Of a DNA stretch of 64,000 bases, positions 9,191 to 17,078 are shown one piece after another. Made by a program: the position numbers and the translations under genes. The notes below the pieces were generated by a model. The model ran no database searches and was not told the DNA's origin. It saw nothing but the letters and a program-made list of their open reading frames with translations. Numbering within the stretch: the stretch's first letter is position 1; every line of letters starts with the position of its first letter. Origin of the DNA: DATARH01 sp963712835 (lineage in GTDB: Bacteria > Pseudomonadota > Alphaproteobacteria > ATCC43930 > CGMCC-115725); contig CAVQJJ010000002.1 in the NCBI GenBank assembly GCA_963712835.1, positions 186,001-250,000 on the forward strand, read 5' to 3'.

Positions 9191-9765
9191 GCCTGCGTGT
9201 GCCGATGGTGTCGCCCGAACGTGCCCGCGAACTGGGCGAGGCGATGGGAATGCCCGCGCGCCGCACCCAGAGCGAGGCGTTTCGCGTGGTGGCCAACAAC
9301 CCTGGCGTCGCGCGCGTCGCCTTCGGTCAGCTGATGCAACTTTTGGAGAACAACAAGTTCGACATCCGGCTGCGCGAGCTGATGATCATGCGCATTGGCT
9401 GGGTTACCGGCTCGGCCTATGAGTGGACGAACCACTGGCGCGTCGCGACAACCGCCGGTCTTCCACCCGAGGACATCCTGGCGGTGCGCGACTGGCACAA
9501 CTCTGACCGTCTTGGCGCCGCTGACCGCGCGATCCTCGCCGCCACCGACGAATGCCTGGCCGGCAAGTCCATCTCGGACGCAACATGGGCCGAGATCTCG
9601 AAACATGTCACTGACCCCGGCGAGCAGGTCGAGTTCGTTATCGCCATGGGCAACTGGCTGATGTTCTCGATGCTGTTTCGCAACCTGCGTATTCCGCTCG
9701 CTGAGAGCGTCACAGTCTGGCCGCCCGACGGAAAGGCGTCGCCGGCTTCAGACGGCTGGGCCTAG
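9187..9765 (+). CDS. carboxymuconolactone decarboxylase (AhpD-like) family protein
   Basis: 192-residue all-helical protein. The core FDIRLRELMIMRIGWVTGSAYEW-NHW at about residues 57-82 is the CMD domain. The redox CxxC of AhpD is absent, so it is more likely a decarboxylase/hydrolase-type or accessory CMD protein than a peroxidase partner. ATG at 9187 overlaps the preceding stop by four bases. Being last in a hydroxylase-amidohydrolase-dehydrogenase run suggests a step in degradation of a cyclic or aromatic compound (inference). Confidence 0.88.
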   Translation: MSLRVPMVSPERARELGEAMGMPARRTQSEAFRVVANNPGVARVAFGQLMQLLENNKFDIRLRELMIMRIGWVTGSAYEWTNHWRVATTAGLPPEDILAVRDWHNSDRLGAADRAILAATDECLAGKSISDATWAEISKHVTDPGEQVEFVIAMGNWLMFSMLFRNLRIPLAESVTVWPPDGKASPASDGWA

Positions 9766-9805
9766 CGAATACTGCGTGGGGTAATCGTAACCCGCGTATT
9801 GCGTT

Positions 9806-11413
9806 TTAGCCCCCTGAGAGGTCGATGCGCGGTGGAGTGAGCGGGTTAGGCGGCGGCGGGCTCAGAAACAAGATCAATAACATGGCGGCGGCCGAAACCC
9901 AGGCGATCAGCCAGAACGCGTCGATATAAGCGAGCACATAGGCCTCGCGCTGGATCAGCGATCCGAGCACGCCGAGACCCTGCACCGTCGGGTCGCCGAG
10001 CCCGGTGGGCCGGCTGCCGAACGGTCCCGCCAACTGCGTCGCTGCACTGACGACATCGACTGCGCCGCTCTGTACGTGGAGGCCGATGAGGTTCGAGTAG
10101 GTCTGCTCGCGCACCCGCACAAAGGTCTGGATCGCGCCGCTGCCGATCTCGGCGCCCATCAGCCGCGCGATCTGGATCGTCGCGGCGATGGCGGCGGCTT
10201 GCGCGGGCACGATGTTGGCGATCGCGTAGGTGACGAGCGCGGTGATCGCGAACGCCAGCCCCACGGCCTCGACGCATTGCGCCGGTAGGAAATCGCCGCC
10301 AGCCCAGTCATGCGTAAGACCGGTATTCATCCAGCTGCCGACCGCGATCGTCGCGAAGCCGACGACGAGCATCAGGCGCGCATCGACCCGGCGCAGCAGC
10401 ATCGCCACCAACGGCACCAGCACGAATTGCGGAAGCGCGATCCAGTCGAGCACGTCGCCGATCTGCAAGTCGCGCAGCCCCTGGATGCGCGTCAGATAAT
10501 CGGGCAGCACGAACCCCGTCGCGAGCGAACCGAACCCGTAGATCGAGATCAGCAGCGCCGGTATCGCGACGTTGCGGCGCATGACGACCGGCAGATGAAT
10601 GAGCGGGTACTCGGCCCGCCACTCATGAGCCAGGAATGCGGCGACCAGGATCGCGCCGCCGAGCAGCAGGCCGCAGATTGTCCCCGAATTGAGCCAGTCC
10701 AGGCGGTTGCCCTGGTCGATCGCGACATAGATTAGGCCGAAGCCGAACCCGGCATAGACGATCCCCACCCAGTCGGTGCGGAGAAACAGCTCGCGGTCGA
10801 TCGGCCGACGCGGCATGGCGATCGCGACCAGCACCAGCATCACCGGCGTCAGCACGACGTTCTGCCAGAAGATCCACGGCCAGTGCCCGCTGTCCGAGTA
10901 CCAGCCCTCGATCGCGCCGGCGATGTTCTGCGAGAATACAAAGCGGAACGAGTACGCCGCGATGCCCCAGATCCACCATTGCGGTGCCAGGCTGCGCAAT
11001 ACGAAGCCGAGCGCCGCGGGGATGAAGGCGCCGACCGCCAGACCGCGGATCGCCTGCACCGCGATCAGCGTGTCGTAATTGTGGATGAAGGGCGGCAGCA
11101 GCGAGAAGACGGTGAAGACCATCCCGGTCCATAGCAGCACGCGGCGGGTGCTGAGCACGGTGCTCATCCATGCCGCGGCCGGGGTGACGATCATCTGCGA
11201 GGCGCTAAACGCGGTGCCGATCCACGAGCCCTCGTCAAAGCCGATGCCGAGCCCGCCGCGGATGTCGGCGAGGCCGAATGTCGTGAGCCTGGTGTTGAGA
11301 GAGGAGATGAAGGCGCCGAGAATCACCGCGGCGACGCCGATCGCCGGGTAGTCGCAGCGCCCGAGTGCCGCGAAGACGCCACGCGGCGGCGTCGCCGGCG
11401 CGGCGACGCTCAT
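9806..11413 (-). CDS. DHA2-family MFS efflux transporter
   Basis: 535 residues, about 14 membrane helices. Recognisable parts are GAFISSLNTRLTTFGLADI (first helix and DHA2 motif region), GFDEGSWIGTAFSASQMIVTP, MSTVLSTRRVLLWTGM (motif A variant) and GHWPWIFWQNVVLTP (post motif C). Proline-rich C-tail. It starts inside the stop of the upstream adaptor (four-base overlap), making a second EmrAB-type pair in the window, in the opposite orientation to the first and only distantly similar to it. Substrate unknown; the outer-membrane factor is not encoded nearby. Confidence 0.92.
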   Translation of the reverse strand: MSVAAPATPPRGVFAALGRCDYPAIGVAAVILGAFISSLNTRLTTFGLADIRGGLGIGFDEGSWIGTAFSASQMIVTPAAAWMSTVLSTRRVLLWTGMVFTVFSLLPPFIHNYDTLIAVQAIRGLAVGAFIPAALGFVLRSLAPQWWIWGIAAYSFRFVFSQNIAGAIEGWYSDSGHWPWIFWQNVVLTPVMLVLVAIAMPRRPIDRELFLRTDWVGIVYAGFGFGLIYVAIDQGNRLDWLNSGTICGLLLGGAILVAAFLAHEWRAEYPLIHLPVVMRRNVAIPALLISIYGFGSLATGFVLPDYLTRIQGLRDLQIGDVLDWIALPQFVLVPLVAMLLRRVDARLMLVVGFATIAVGSWMNTGLTHDWAGGDFLPAQCVEAVGLAFAITALVTYAIANIVPAQAAAIAATIQIARLMGAEIGSGAIQTFVRVREQTYSNLIGLHVQSGAVDVVSAATQLAGPFGSRPTGLGDPTVQGLGVLGSLIQREAYVLAYIDAFWLIAWVSAAAMLLILFLSPPPPNPLTPPRIDLSGG

Positions 11414-12534
11414 GGCGGCGGTGTGGTGTCGGTCAGGATCGTCGCCTCGACCGACATGCCCGGCCGCAGCTTCCCGGCCAGCGGGTTGTCGGGGGCGAGC
11501 CGCAGCTTCACCGGGATGCGCTGCACGACCTTGGTGAAATTGCCGGTAGCGTTGTCGGGCGGCAACAGGCTGAACTGCGAGCCGCTGGCCGGCGCGATGC
11601 TATCGACCTCGGCCTTGACGACAACCCCGGGAAACGTGTCGACGCGGATTTCCGCGCCCTGGCCGACAACGACATGGGTGAGCTGCGTTTCCTTATAGTT
11701 CGCGATCACCCAGACGTTCTTGAGCGGCACCACGGAGATCACCTGCGTCCCGGCATGGACGTATTGGCCGACGCGAACACCGCGCTCGCTGACCTCGCCG
11801 TCGACCGGCGCGGCGATGCGGGTATGGTCGAGATTGATTTGGGCGAGGTTGAGCGCCGCCTGCGTGGCCTTGGCGGCGGCGCGAAGCTGCTCTTCTTGGG
11901 TGTCGAGCACCGCCTGCTGGCGCTGCTGCGCGTCGAGCTGAGCTTGGTTACTGGCGAGCGTCGCCGCCAGCTGTTTCTTGGTCGCGTCGGTCTGCTCAAC
12001 CCGTTGCGGCGTGCCGAACGTGGTCTCCAGCAACTTGCGCTGACGGGCGTCCTCCAATTGCGCTTGCTGGAGATTGGCCTGGGTTCCGGCGATTGTGTCC
12101 TGCGCCTGCGCGACCATTGCCTTCTGTGCGGCCTTGCGCGCCTTCAGGTTCTCGATCGCCGCTTCGGCGCCCGCGACATCTGCTTCGGCTTGGGCGACGT
12201 GGGCCTTGTAGTCGTCATCCTCGATCGCGACCAGGAGATCCCCTTTCTTCACGTACTGAAAATCGTCGACCGGCACTTCGCTGACATAGCCGTCGACCTG
12301 GGCGCTGAGCGGCGTGAGGTCGCCCCGGACATAGGCGTCGTCGGTCTCCTGTCGCGTGCTATCGCCGACCCAGCGGTCCCATTGCGTCGCGAACAGCGCG
12401 ACGACAATGCAAGCGGCGGCCAGGACCGTCAGCCGCAACGCGATCTCGCGCCAGCGGAACTTGCGTGGCGTCGGCGGTGACGGCGCTCGAGCTACGGAGT
12501 TGGCGCCGGGTGCTGGGGGTGCGACGTCGGACAC
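11410..12534 (-). CDS. HlyD/EmrA-family efflux adaptor
   Basis: 374-residue membrane fusion protein: Pro-rich cytoplasmic tail, one membrane helix at about residues 29-47 (LRLTVLAAACIVVALFA), lipoyl half DDAYVRGDLTPLSAQVDGYV, a long alpha-helical hairpin (about 105-220) rich in Gln/Ala, second lipoyl half IAAPVDGEVSERGVRVGQYV and the beta-barrel ending PGMSVEATI. Intact, unlike the homologous adaptor at 521-1586. It spans the inner membrane and periplasm and bridges the MFS pump that follows to an outer-membrane channel. Confidence 0.93.
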   Translation of the reverse strand: MSDVAPPAPGANSVARAPSPPTPRKFRWREIALRLTVLAAACIVVALFATQWDRWVGDSTRQETDDAYVRGDLTPLSAQVDGYVSEVPVDDFQYVKKGDLLVAIEDDDYKAHVAQAEADVAGAEAAIENLKARKAAQKAMVAQAQDTIAGTQANLQQAQLEDARQRKLLETTFGTPQRVEQTDATKKQLAATLASNQAQLDAQQRQQAVLDTQEEQLRAAAKATQAALNLAQINLDHTRIAAPVDGEVSERGVRVGQYVHAGTQVISVVPLKNVWVIANYKETQLTHVVVGQGAEIRVDTFPGVVVKAEVDSIAPASGSQFSLLPPDNATGNFTKVVQRIPVKLRLAPDNPLAGKLRPGMSVEATILTDTTPPP

Positions 12535-12682
12535 GGTACCGTTCCCGTGCGGAGAAATCAGCAGCCCGGAGGCTGAAAGCTACGATTTCGCGGGATGAGC
12601 TCCTGCGTCCGAGCCTAATGGAGGGCGATCCCCTGCGCAACGACGGCCCGTGCCGTCGCGGCGATGGGCGCGGCTGATTGTT

Positions 12683-13105
12683 CTAAGAGACCCGGAATTC
12701 GGTACGGGCGCGCAGCGACAGGTCGCGGGGCGCGGCGGCGCCGCGCTGCAGCAGTTCGAACGTGCAGCCGATCAACTCGTGGCGTTCAAACGGCGCCGTG
12801 ATGAAATCGTCGGTGTCCGGATTGCCGCGGCCGCGCCGGATGCCGGAATCGTCGAGAAAGAGCGCCTTGAGCCAAGGCTGCTTTGCGCGCGCTTGGCGTA
12901 TGGTCATCGCGCCGTCGAGCGAGCCGGGCAGCCGCGTCGCGGCAACGGCCATCGCGAAGCGCCGTGTCCCGATCGCGCGCAACGCCGCGAGCCCCTCGGC
13001 CGCCGCGGTAACCGCGAAACCCTCGTCGCCGAGAATGCGGGCGATCCGCTCGCGCTTCTCGCGATCATCGATGACAACGAGAATTTCCTGCCCTTCCGGG
13101 TACAT
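12683..13105 (-). CDS. pseudo-receiver (CheY-like) domain protein lacking the phospho-acceptor Asp
   Basis: 140-residue stand-alone receiver-fold protein. It begins EILVVIDDREKRERIARILGDEGF with the acidic pair (D13, D14) that normally binds Mg. Where receivers have an aspartate before the xRxPG turn it reads VAATRLPG, so the phospho-acceptor is Ala (about residue 56). The usual K-P-F lysine reads TAPF, also Ala. It therefore cannot be phosphorylated in the normal way and probably acts by protein contact or as a decayed receiver. Located upstream of the adaptor gene on the same strand (148-base gap) and divergent from the flippase gene. Confidence 0.7.
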   Translation of the reverse strand: MYPEGQEILVVIDDREKRERIARILGDEGFAVTAAAEGLAALRAIGTRRFAMAVAATRLPGSLDGAMTIRQARAKQPWLKALFLDDSGIRRGRGNPDTDDFITAPFERHELIGCTFELLQRGAAAPRDLSLRARTEFRVS

Positions 13106-13323
13106 CGCTGCGCTCCACGGCAGTCAAGGCCCAATCCTTGCCTGTCGAACGCGGGTATCAGCGAAGTTTCCTAATTTTTCCACACCGATCGCGGCGATAA
13201 TGATAGTAATTTAGCGAAAGTATAAGATTAACGTAGCTTTAACTACATATCTTTACCTTTAATTTATCATAAATCGCTGCGCCAATTAATCCGCCGGCAA
13301 GGTCGTCGCAGCAGAATGCGGGG
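13106..13323. promoter_or_regulatory. AT-rich divergent regulatory region
   Basis: 218 bases between the pseudo-receiver and the flippase gene. About 13165-13290 is strikingly AT-rich for this genome, with runs such as AATTTAGCGAAAG, TAGCTTTAACTACATA and TTTAATTTATCATAAATC. The region must hold the promoter of the flippase/secretion operon and is a likely site for an H-NS/MucR-type silencer or sigma-70 promoter; no single -10/-35 pair can be fixed by eye. Confidence 0.45.
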
Positions 13324-14787
13324 ATGGCCGACATTCTATTTGATCGCCCGCGTCGTGTGGCGATGGGTTTACACTCTTTTCTCGGACCAGCGTTTCGCCA
13401 TGGCGGCTGGTTGGCCGTGTTTCTCGTTCTGGCGCCGATAATCGGTCCGCGCGGCTACGGGCTGTTCATATTAGCGCTGGGCGGCATCGCGATTGTCGAG
13501 GGGCTTCTGGCTGAGAGCACGGTGCAGGCTCTGCTCCGGCTTGAGAGGGCCGATGAGCGTCACTGGTCGACCGCGCTGGTGACGCTAATCGCCGGCGGCG
13601 GGGCGATCTGGCTGGCGCTGCGAGCGGGGGCGCCCTTGCTCGATTTGCTGGTCGGGGAGCCGGGTTTCGCCGACCTGTTCCGATCGCTGGCGGTTTTGCC
13701 TCTGCTCGGCGGCCTAGGCGTCGTGCCGATTGCCATATTGAGACGCGGGGGGCGGGAAGGGGCCATCGCGGCGGCCAACGTCGGTGGTTTCGCGGCCGGC
13801 GCCGGCATCGCGCTGTGGCTTGCCTGGGCTGGGGCCGGTGCCTGGTCGCTGGTCGCCCAGATCATCGCCCAGCGTCTCGTCGCGTGCGTCATCTTGTGGA
13901 CGGCCCCGGAGGAGCGGATCGGACTCATCTGGTCGCCGCGGCATTTTACCGAGATCGCCGAGGGGCTGGACGCGCAGGCGCTCGCCGCCGTCTGGCCGGT
14001 GGTGACGCGATGCGCGCCGTGCCTGGTAGCGGGGCTCGCGCTCGGGCCGGTAGCGGCCGGGCTCTATGTGCTGTCGGCGCGGCTTGCCGAGGCGGTCGCC
14101 GACATCGCTCTCGCCGGTGAGGAGGAAGCAACGCCGCACGCGATGATGCGACGTGCGTGCCGTGTGCTGTTGCCCGCGGTGCTGGCGAGCGGATTGCTGG
14201 CGATTGCCCTGCCGCCGCTGATCGACCTGCAGTGGTGGGGCGCGGTGCCGCCGGCGCAAGTCCTGCTGCTCGGTACGATCCCGAGCGCGATCATATTTGT
14301 GTGCCGGCGGAGCGCGGCTGGCGGTGCAACCGTGGCGATATGGTCTACGGTGGAGGCCCTCGGCGGTGTCGCGGTCGCCGCGCTTCTGGCGCATGATGGG
14401 TTGGTCGCAATGGCGGCGGGAAGTTTGGCCTGGTTGAGCGCGATCGCGGCGGTCGAGCTGTGGCGGACGCGTTGCCACTTTGCGTCGCAGGGACGCGACC
14501 TGCTCCACAGTCTGTTTCGACCCGTCGTCGGCGCCGCGCTCGCCGGGCTCTTTTTATGGTTTACCGCGGCGCCCGTGGGACTTGAGCTTGCCGCAATACC
14601 GGCGCTTTCACTGCTGGTCGCGTCGGCTTGGCTATGTTACCTCTTCGTTCGAGACGCTCCCGGCGGTGAGACGGCTCGCACCGACCCGGAAATCCGTCGC
14701 CTGAGCGGCTCAAGGACCGTTGGCGAGATGCCCGGCCGGACAGGCCGCCTGCTAGCACAGTCTAGGATTGAATCGGGGCGTTTTTGA
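13324..14787 (+). CDS. oligosaccharide flippase-like (MOP superfamily) membrane protein
   Basis: 487-residue polytopic protein with about 12 hydrophobic helices. The N-terminal pattern FLGPAFRHGGWLAVFLVLAPIIGPRGYGLFILALGGIAIVEG matches the Wzx/polysaccharide-export group of the MOP superfamily (helix 1, then the GPxxYGxF-like turn). These proteins flip lipid-linked glycans across the inner membrane. A hydrophilic C-tail (about residues 455-487) is rich in Arg/Thr. Its TGA overlaps the ATG of the first secretion ABC transporter (TGATG), so it is translationally coupled to a type I secretion operon, an unusual pairing. No glycosyltransferase or polymerase is adjacent. Confidence 0.75.
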   Translation: MADILFDRPRRVAMGLHSFLGPAFRHGGWLAVFLVLAPIIGPRGYGLFILALGGIAIVEGLLAESTVQALLRLERADERHWSTALVTLIAGGGAIWLALRAGAPLLDLLVGEPGFADLFRSLAVLPLLGGLGVVPIAILRRGGREGAIAAANVGGFAAGAGIALWLAWAGAGAWSLVAQIIAQRLVACVILWTAPEERIGLIWSPRHFTEIAEGLDAQALAAVWPVVTRCAPCLVAGLALGPVAAGLYVLSARLAEAVADIALAGEEEATPHAMMRRACRVLLPAVLASGLLAIALPPLIDLQWWGAVPPAQVLLLGTIPSAIIFVCRRSAAGGATVAIWSTVEALGGVAVAALLAHDGLVAMAAGSLAWLSAIAAVELWRTRCHFASQGRDLLHSLFRPVVGAALAGLFLWFTAAPVGLELAAIPALSLLVASAWLCYLFVRDAPGGETARTDPEIRRLSGSRTVGEMPGRTGRLLAQSRIESGRF

Positions 14788-17030
14788 TGGCGATCGTTGA
14801 TTTCGATCACCGAGACGTGAGTTCGGCCGACGGCGCCGGGGCATCCGGCCTTTCGCTGCTCGGCTCGCTTGTCATCGTGGCGCGCCACCACGGCATACAG
14901 CTCTCGGTGCCGCAACTCGTTCACGACCACTTGCTGCAACCAGGCCAACCGTCGGTCGGCCAGTTCTTGAATATCGCGGAGACCTGTGGGCTGCGGGTCA
15001 AGGCGGTCGATCTGTCGTGGCCGCAGCTCTTGAGGCTTGGTAAGGCTCTGCCGGCGATCGTCGTGCTCCGCAACGGCCTAGCGATGGTGCTGCGCGAGGT
15101 AAGCGAGGGGCCGGAATTTGCTCGCGTCGTTCTGCAAGACCCCAATATCCACGAAGACGCGCCGTTGGTGCTTGACGAGCCGCGATTTGCCGATCTTTGG
15201 GCCGGCGAAGTATTGCTCTTTAAGCGCGACTACCGATCGCACGACGAAGATCGTCCCTTTGGCCTGTGGCTGATAGCAACCCAGTTATTGCGCGACCGGC
15301 ACATTGCGCGCGATATCGGAATTTCGGCTTTCTGTTTGAGTGTTCTGGCGTTGGCGCCGATTTTATTCTGGATGGTTTTAATTGATCGTGTTCTCTTCTA
15401 TAATGCCATGAGTACATTCGCGGTCGTGTGTCTGGTAATGCTGGTATTACTTTGCTTCGAAACGGGCTTTGGGTATTTGCGGCGTTTCCTTGTTCTGCAC
15501 ATGACGAAAAAGATCGACGCGAAGCTGTCCACTTACATGTTTGATAAAGTCATTCGATTGCCGATCGACTTTTTCGAGCAACACCCGGTGGGTCAGATTG
15601 CCCGCGATATGGGCGAGTTTTACAGGATCCGCAGCTTCTTCACCGGCGGATTGTTGGGTACGGTGCTCGACTCGACGGTGTTGGTCATTTTCATTCCCGT
15701 GATGTTTTTTTACAGCCCACTGTTGACGTTTTTTGTGCTCGGTTTCGCGGCGCTAGTTTGCGGCTGGATCATGCTTCGGCTGCCTGGTCTGCGCAAAAAA
15801 ACGGCGGCGGTGTTCAGCGTGGAGGGCGAGAAGAATTCGTTTTTTGTCGAGACGATCCATGGAGTGCGCACGGTAAAGGCTTTGGGGATTGCCAATCGTC
15901 GCCGCCAGGAGTGGGACGTCAAAGTCGCCCAGGCGGCGCGGCTGCGTTTCGATGAGGGGTGCGAATCGAATATCATCCAGACCGTGGCGATGCCGCTCGA
16001 ACGCATGATGATCTCCGGTTCATTTGCGTTAGCGGTGTATTTGGCGGTGACCACGCACGAAGCGACTTATGTCGGGGCGCTCTTCGCCTTTATGCTGTTG
16101 TCGCAACGCGTCGCGGCGCCGCTCGTGCAACTCTCGACGATGTTGACCCAGTTCGATGAGGCTCGATTGGCCGTGTCGATGATCGGCAAGCTGGTCAATC
16201 AGCCGGCCGAGACCGGACATACGGGGGGTATTCGCTCGCCGATTATCGGCCGTGTTGAATTCGCTGGGGTCAGCTTTCGCTACCCCGGCACCAATACGCC
16301 GGCGCTCAATGGCGTGTCCTTTGTCATTCCCGAGGGTTCGGTTTTCGGCATCATGGGCCGCAGCGGCTCCGGCAAAACGACGGTGACTCGGCTGCTTCAG
16401 CTTTTTTATGGCGGCTACGAGGGACTGATCAAACTCGACGGTACCGATTTGCGCCAATACGATGCCAACCACTTGCGCAGCAGCTTTGGTGTGGTTTCGC
16501 AGGAGAACTTCCTCTTCAGCGGCCCGATCCGTGACACCATCGCTTCCGGCAAGCCCGACGCCAGTTTCGACGAGGTCGTGATGGCGGCGCGCCTTGCCGG
16601 TGCCGAGGAGTTCATCGAGCGCTTGCCGGCGGGCTACGACACCTGGATCTACGAAGGCTCGCCTAACCTTTCGGGCGGTCAGCGTCAGCGCCTCGCGATC
16701 GCCCGCGCGCTGATTACCAACCCGCGCATCTTGATCCTCGACGAGGCGACAAGCGCGCTCGACGCCGAGAGCGAGGCGATCGTCAATGCCAACCTGGCTC
16801 GCATCGCCGAAGGCCGCACGATGATCGTCGTGTCGCACCGTCTGTCGTCGCTGGTGAATGCCGATGCGATCCTCGTTCTCGAGGGCGGCAAGGTCTACGA
16901 CATCGGCTCGCACAGCGAACTGATCGACCGCTGCGACATCTATAGCAACCTCTGGCGTCAGCAGCACCAGCACCTGATCCCCCGGCCGTCAAATGAAGTC
17001 ATCTCGTTGTATCCCGCCAGTAGGGCTTGA
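14787..17030 (+). CDS. type I secretion system permease/ATPase with degenerate C39-like domain (copy 1)
   Basis: 747-residue ABC exporter half-transporter. Residues about 20-145 are a C39-peptidase-like domain, but LSLLGSLVIVARHHG has Ser where the catalytic Cys would be, and LRNGLAMVL lacks the catalytic His, so it cannot cleave leaders and should act as a docking domain as in HlyB. Six-helix membrane domain about 160-440. The nucleotide-binding domain has GRSGSGKTT (about 524), Q-loop VSQENFLFSG, LSGGQRQRLAIARAL (about 627), ILILDEATSALD and VSHRLSSL, all intact. ATG chosen over an adjacent TTG because it overlaps the flippase stop. Confidence 0.92.
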   Translation: MAIVDFDHRDVSSADGAGASGLSLLGSLVIVARHHGIQLSVPQLVHDHLLQPGQPSVGQFLNIAETCGLRVKAVDLSWPQLLRLGKALPAIVVLRNGLAMVLREVSEGPEFARVVLQDPNIHEDAPLVLDEPRFADLWAGEVLLFKRDYRSHDEDRPFGLWLIATQLLRDRHIARDIGISAFCLSVLALAPILFWMVLIDRVLFYNAMSTFAVVCLVMLVLLCFETGFGYLRRFLVLHMTKKIDAKLSTYMFDKVIRLPIDFFEQHPVGQIARDMGEFYRIRSFFTGGLLGTVLDSTVLVIFIPVMFFYSPLLTFFVLGFAALVCGWIMLRLPGLRKKTAAVFSVEGEKNSFFVETIHGVRTVKALGIANRRRQEWDVKVAQAARLRFDEGCESNIIQTVAMPLERMMISGSFALAVYLAVTTHEATYVGALFAFMLLSQRVAAPLVQLSTMLTQFDEARLAVSMIGKLVNQPAETGHTGGIRSPIIGRVEFAGVSFRYPGTNTPALNGVSFVIPEGSVFGIMGRSGSGKTTVTRLLQLFYGGYEGLIKLDGTDLRQYDANHLRSSFGVVSQENFLFSGPIRDTIASGKPDASFDEVVMAARLAGAEEFIERLPAGYDTWIYEGSPNLSGGQRQRLAIARALITNPRILILDEATSALDAESEAIVNANLARIAEGRTMIVVSHRLSSLVNADAILVLEGGKVYDIGSHSELIDRCDIYSNLWRQQHQHLIPRPSNEVISLYPASRA
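16734..16956 (+). repeat. 223-base tract identical to 19029-19251 (copy A)
   Basis: By eye, every base from the Walker B codons to the final CTCTGG matches copy B in the next ABC gene, while neighbouring parts of the two genes differ at many third positions and the N-terminal halves are only moderately similar. This points to recent gene conversion between the paralogues. Confidence 0.85.
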
Positions 17031-17078
17031 GCCGATGGCGGCGGATCCATCGCTGTATTCGCGACGGGAGCGACTGTG

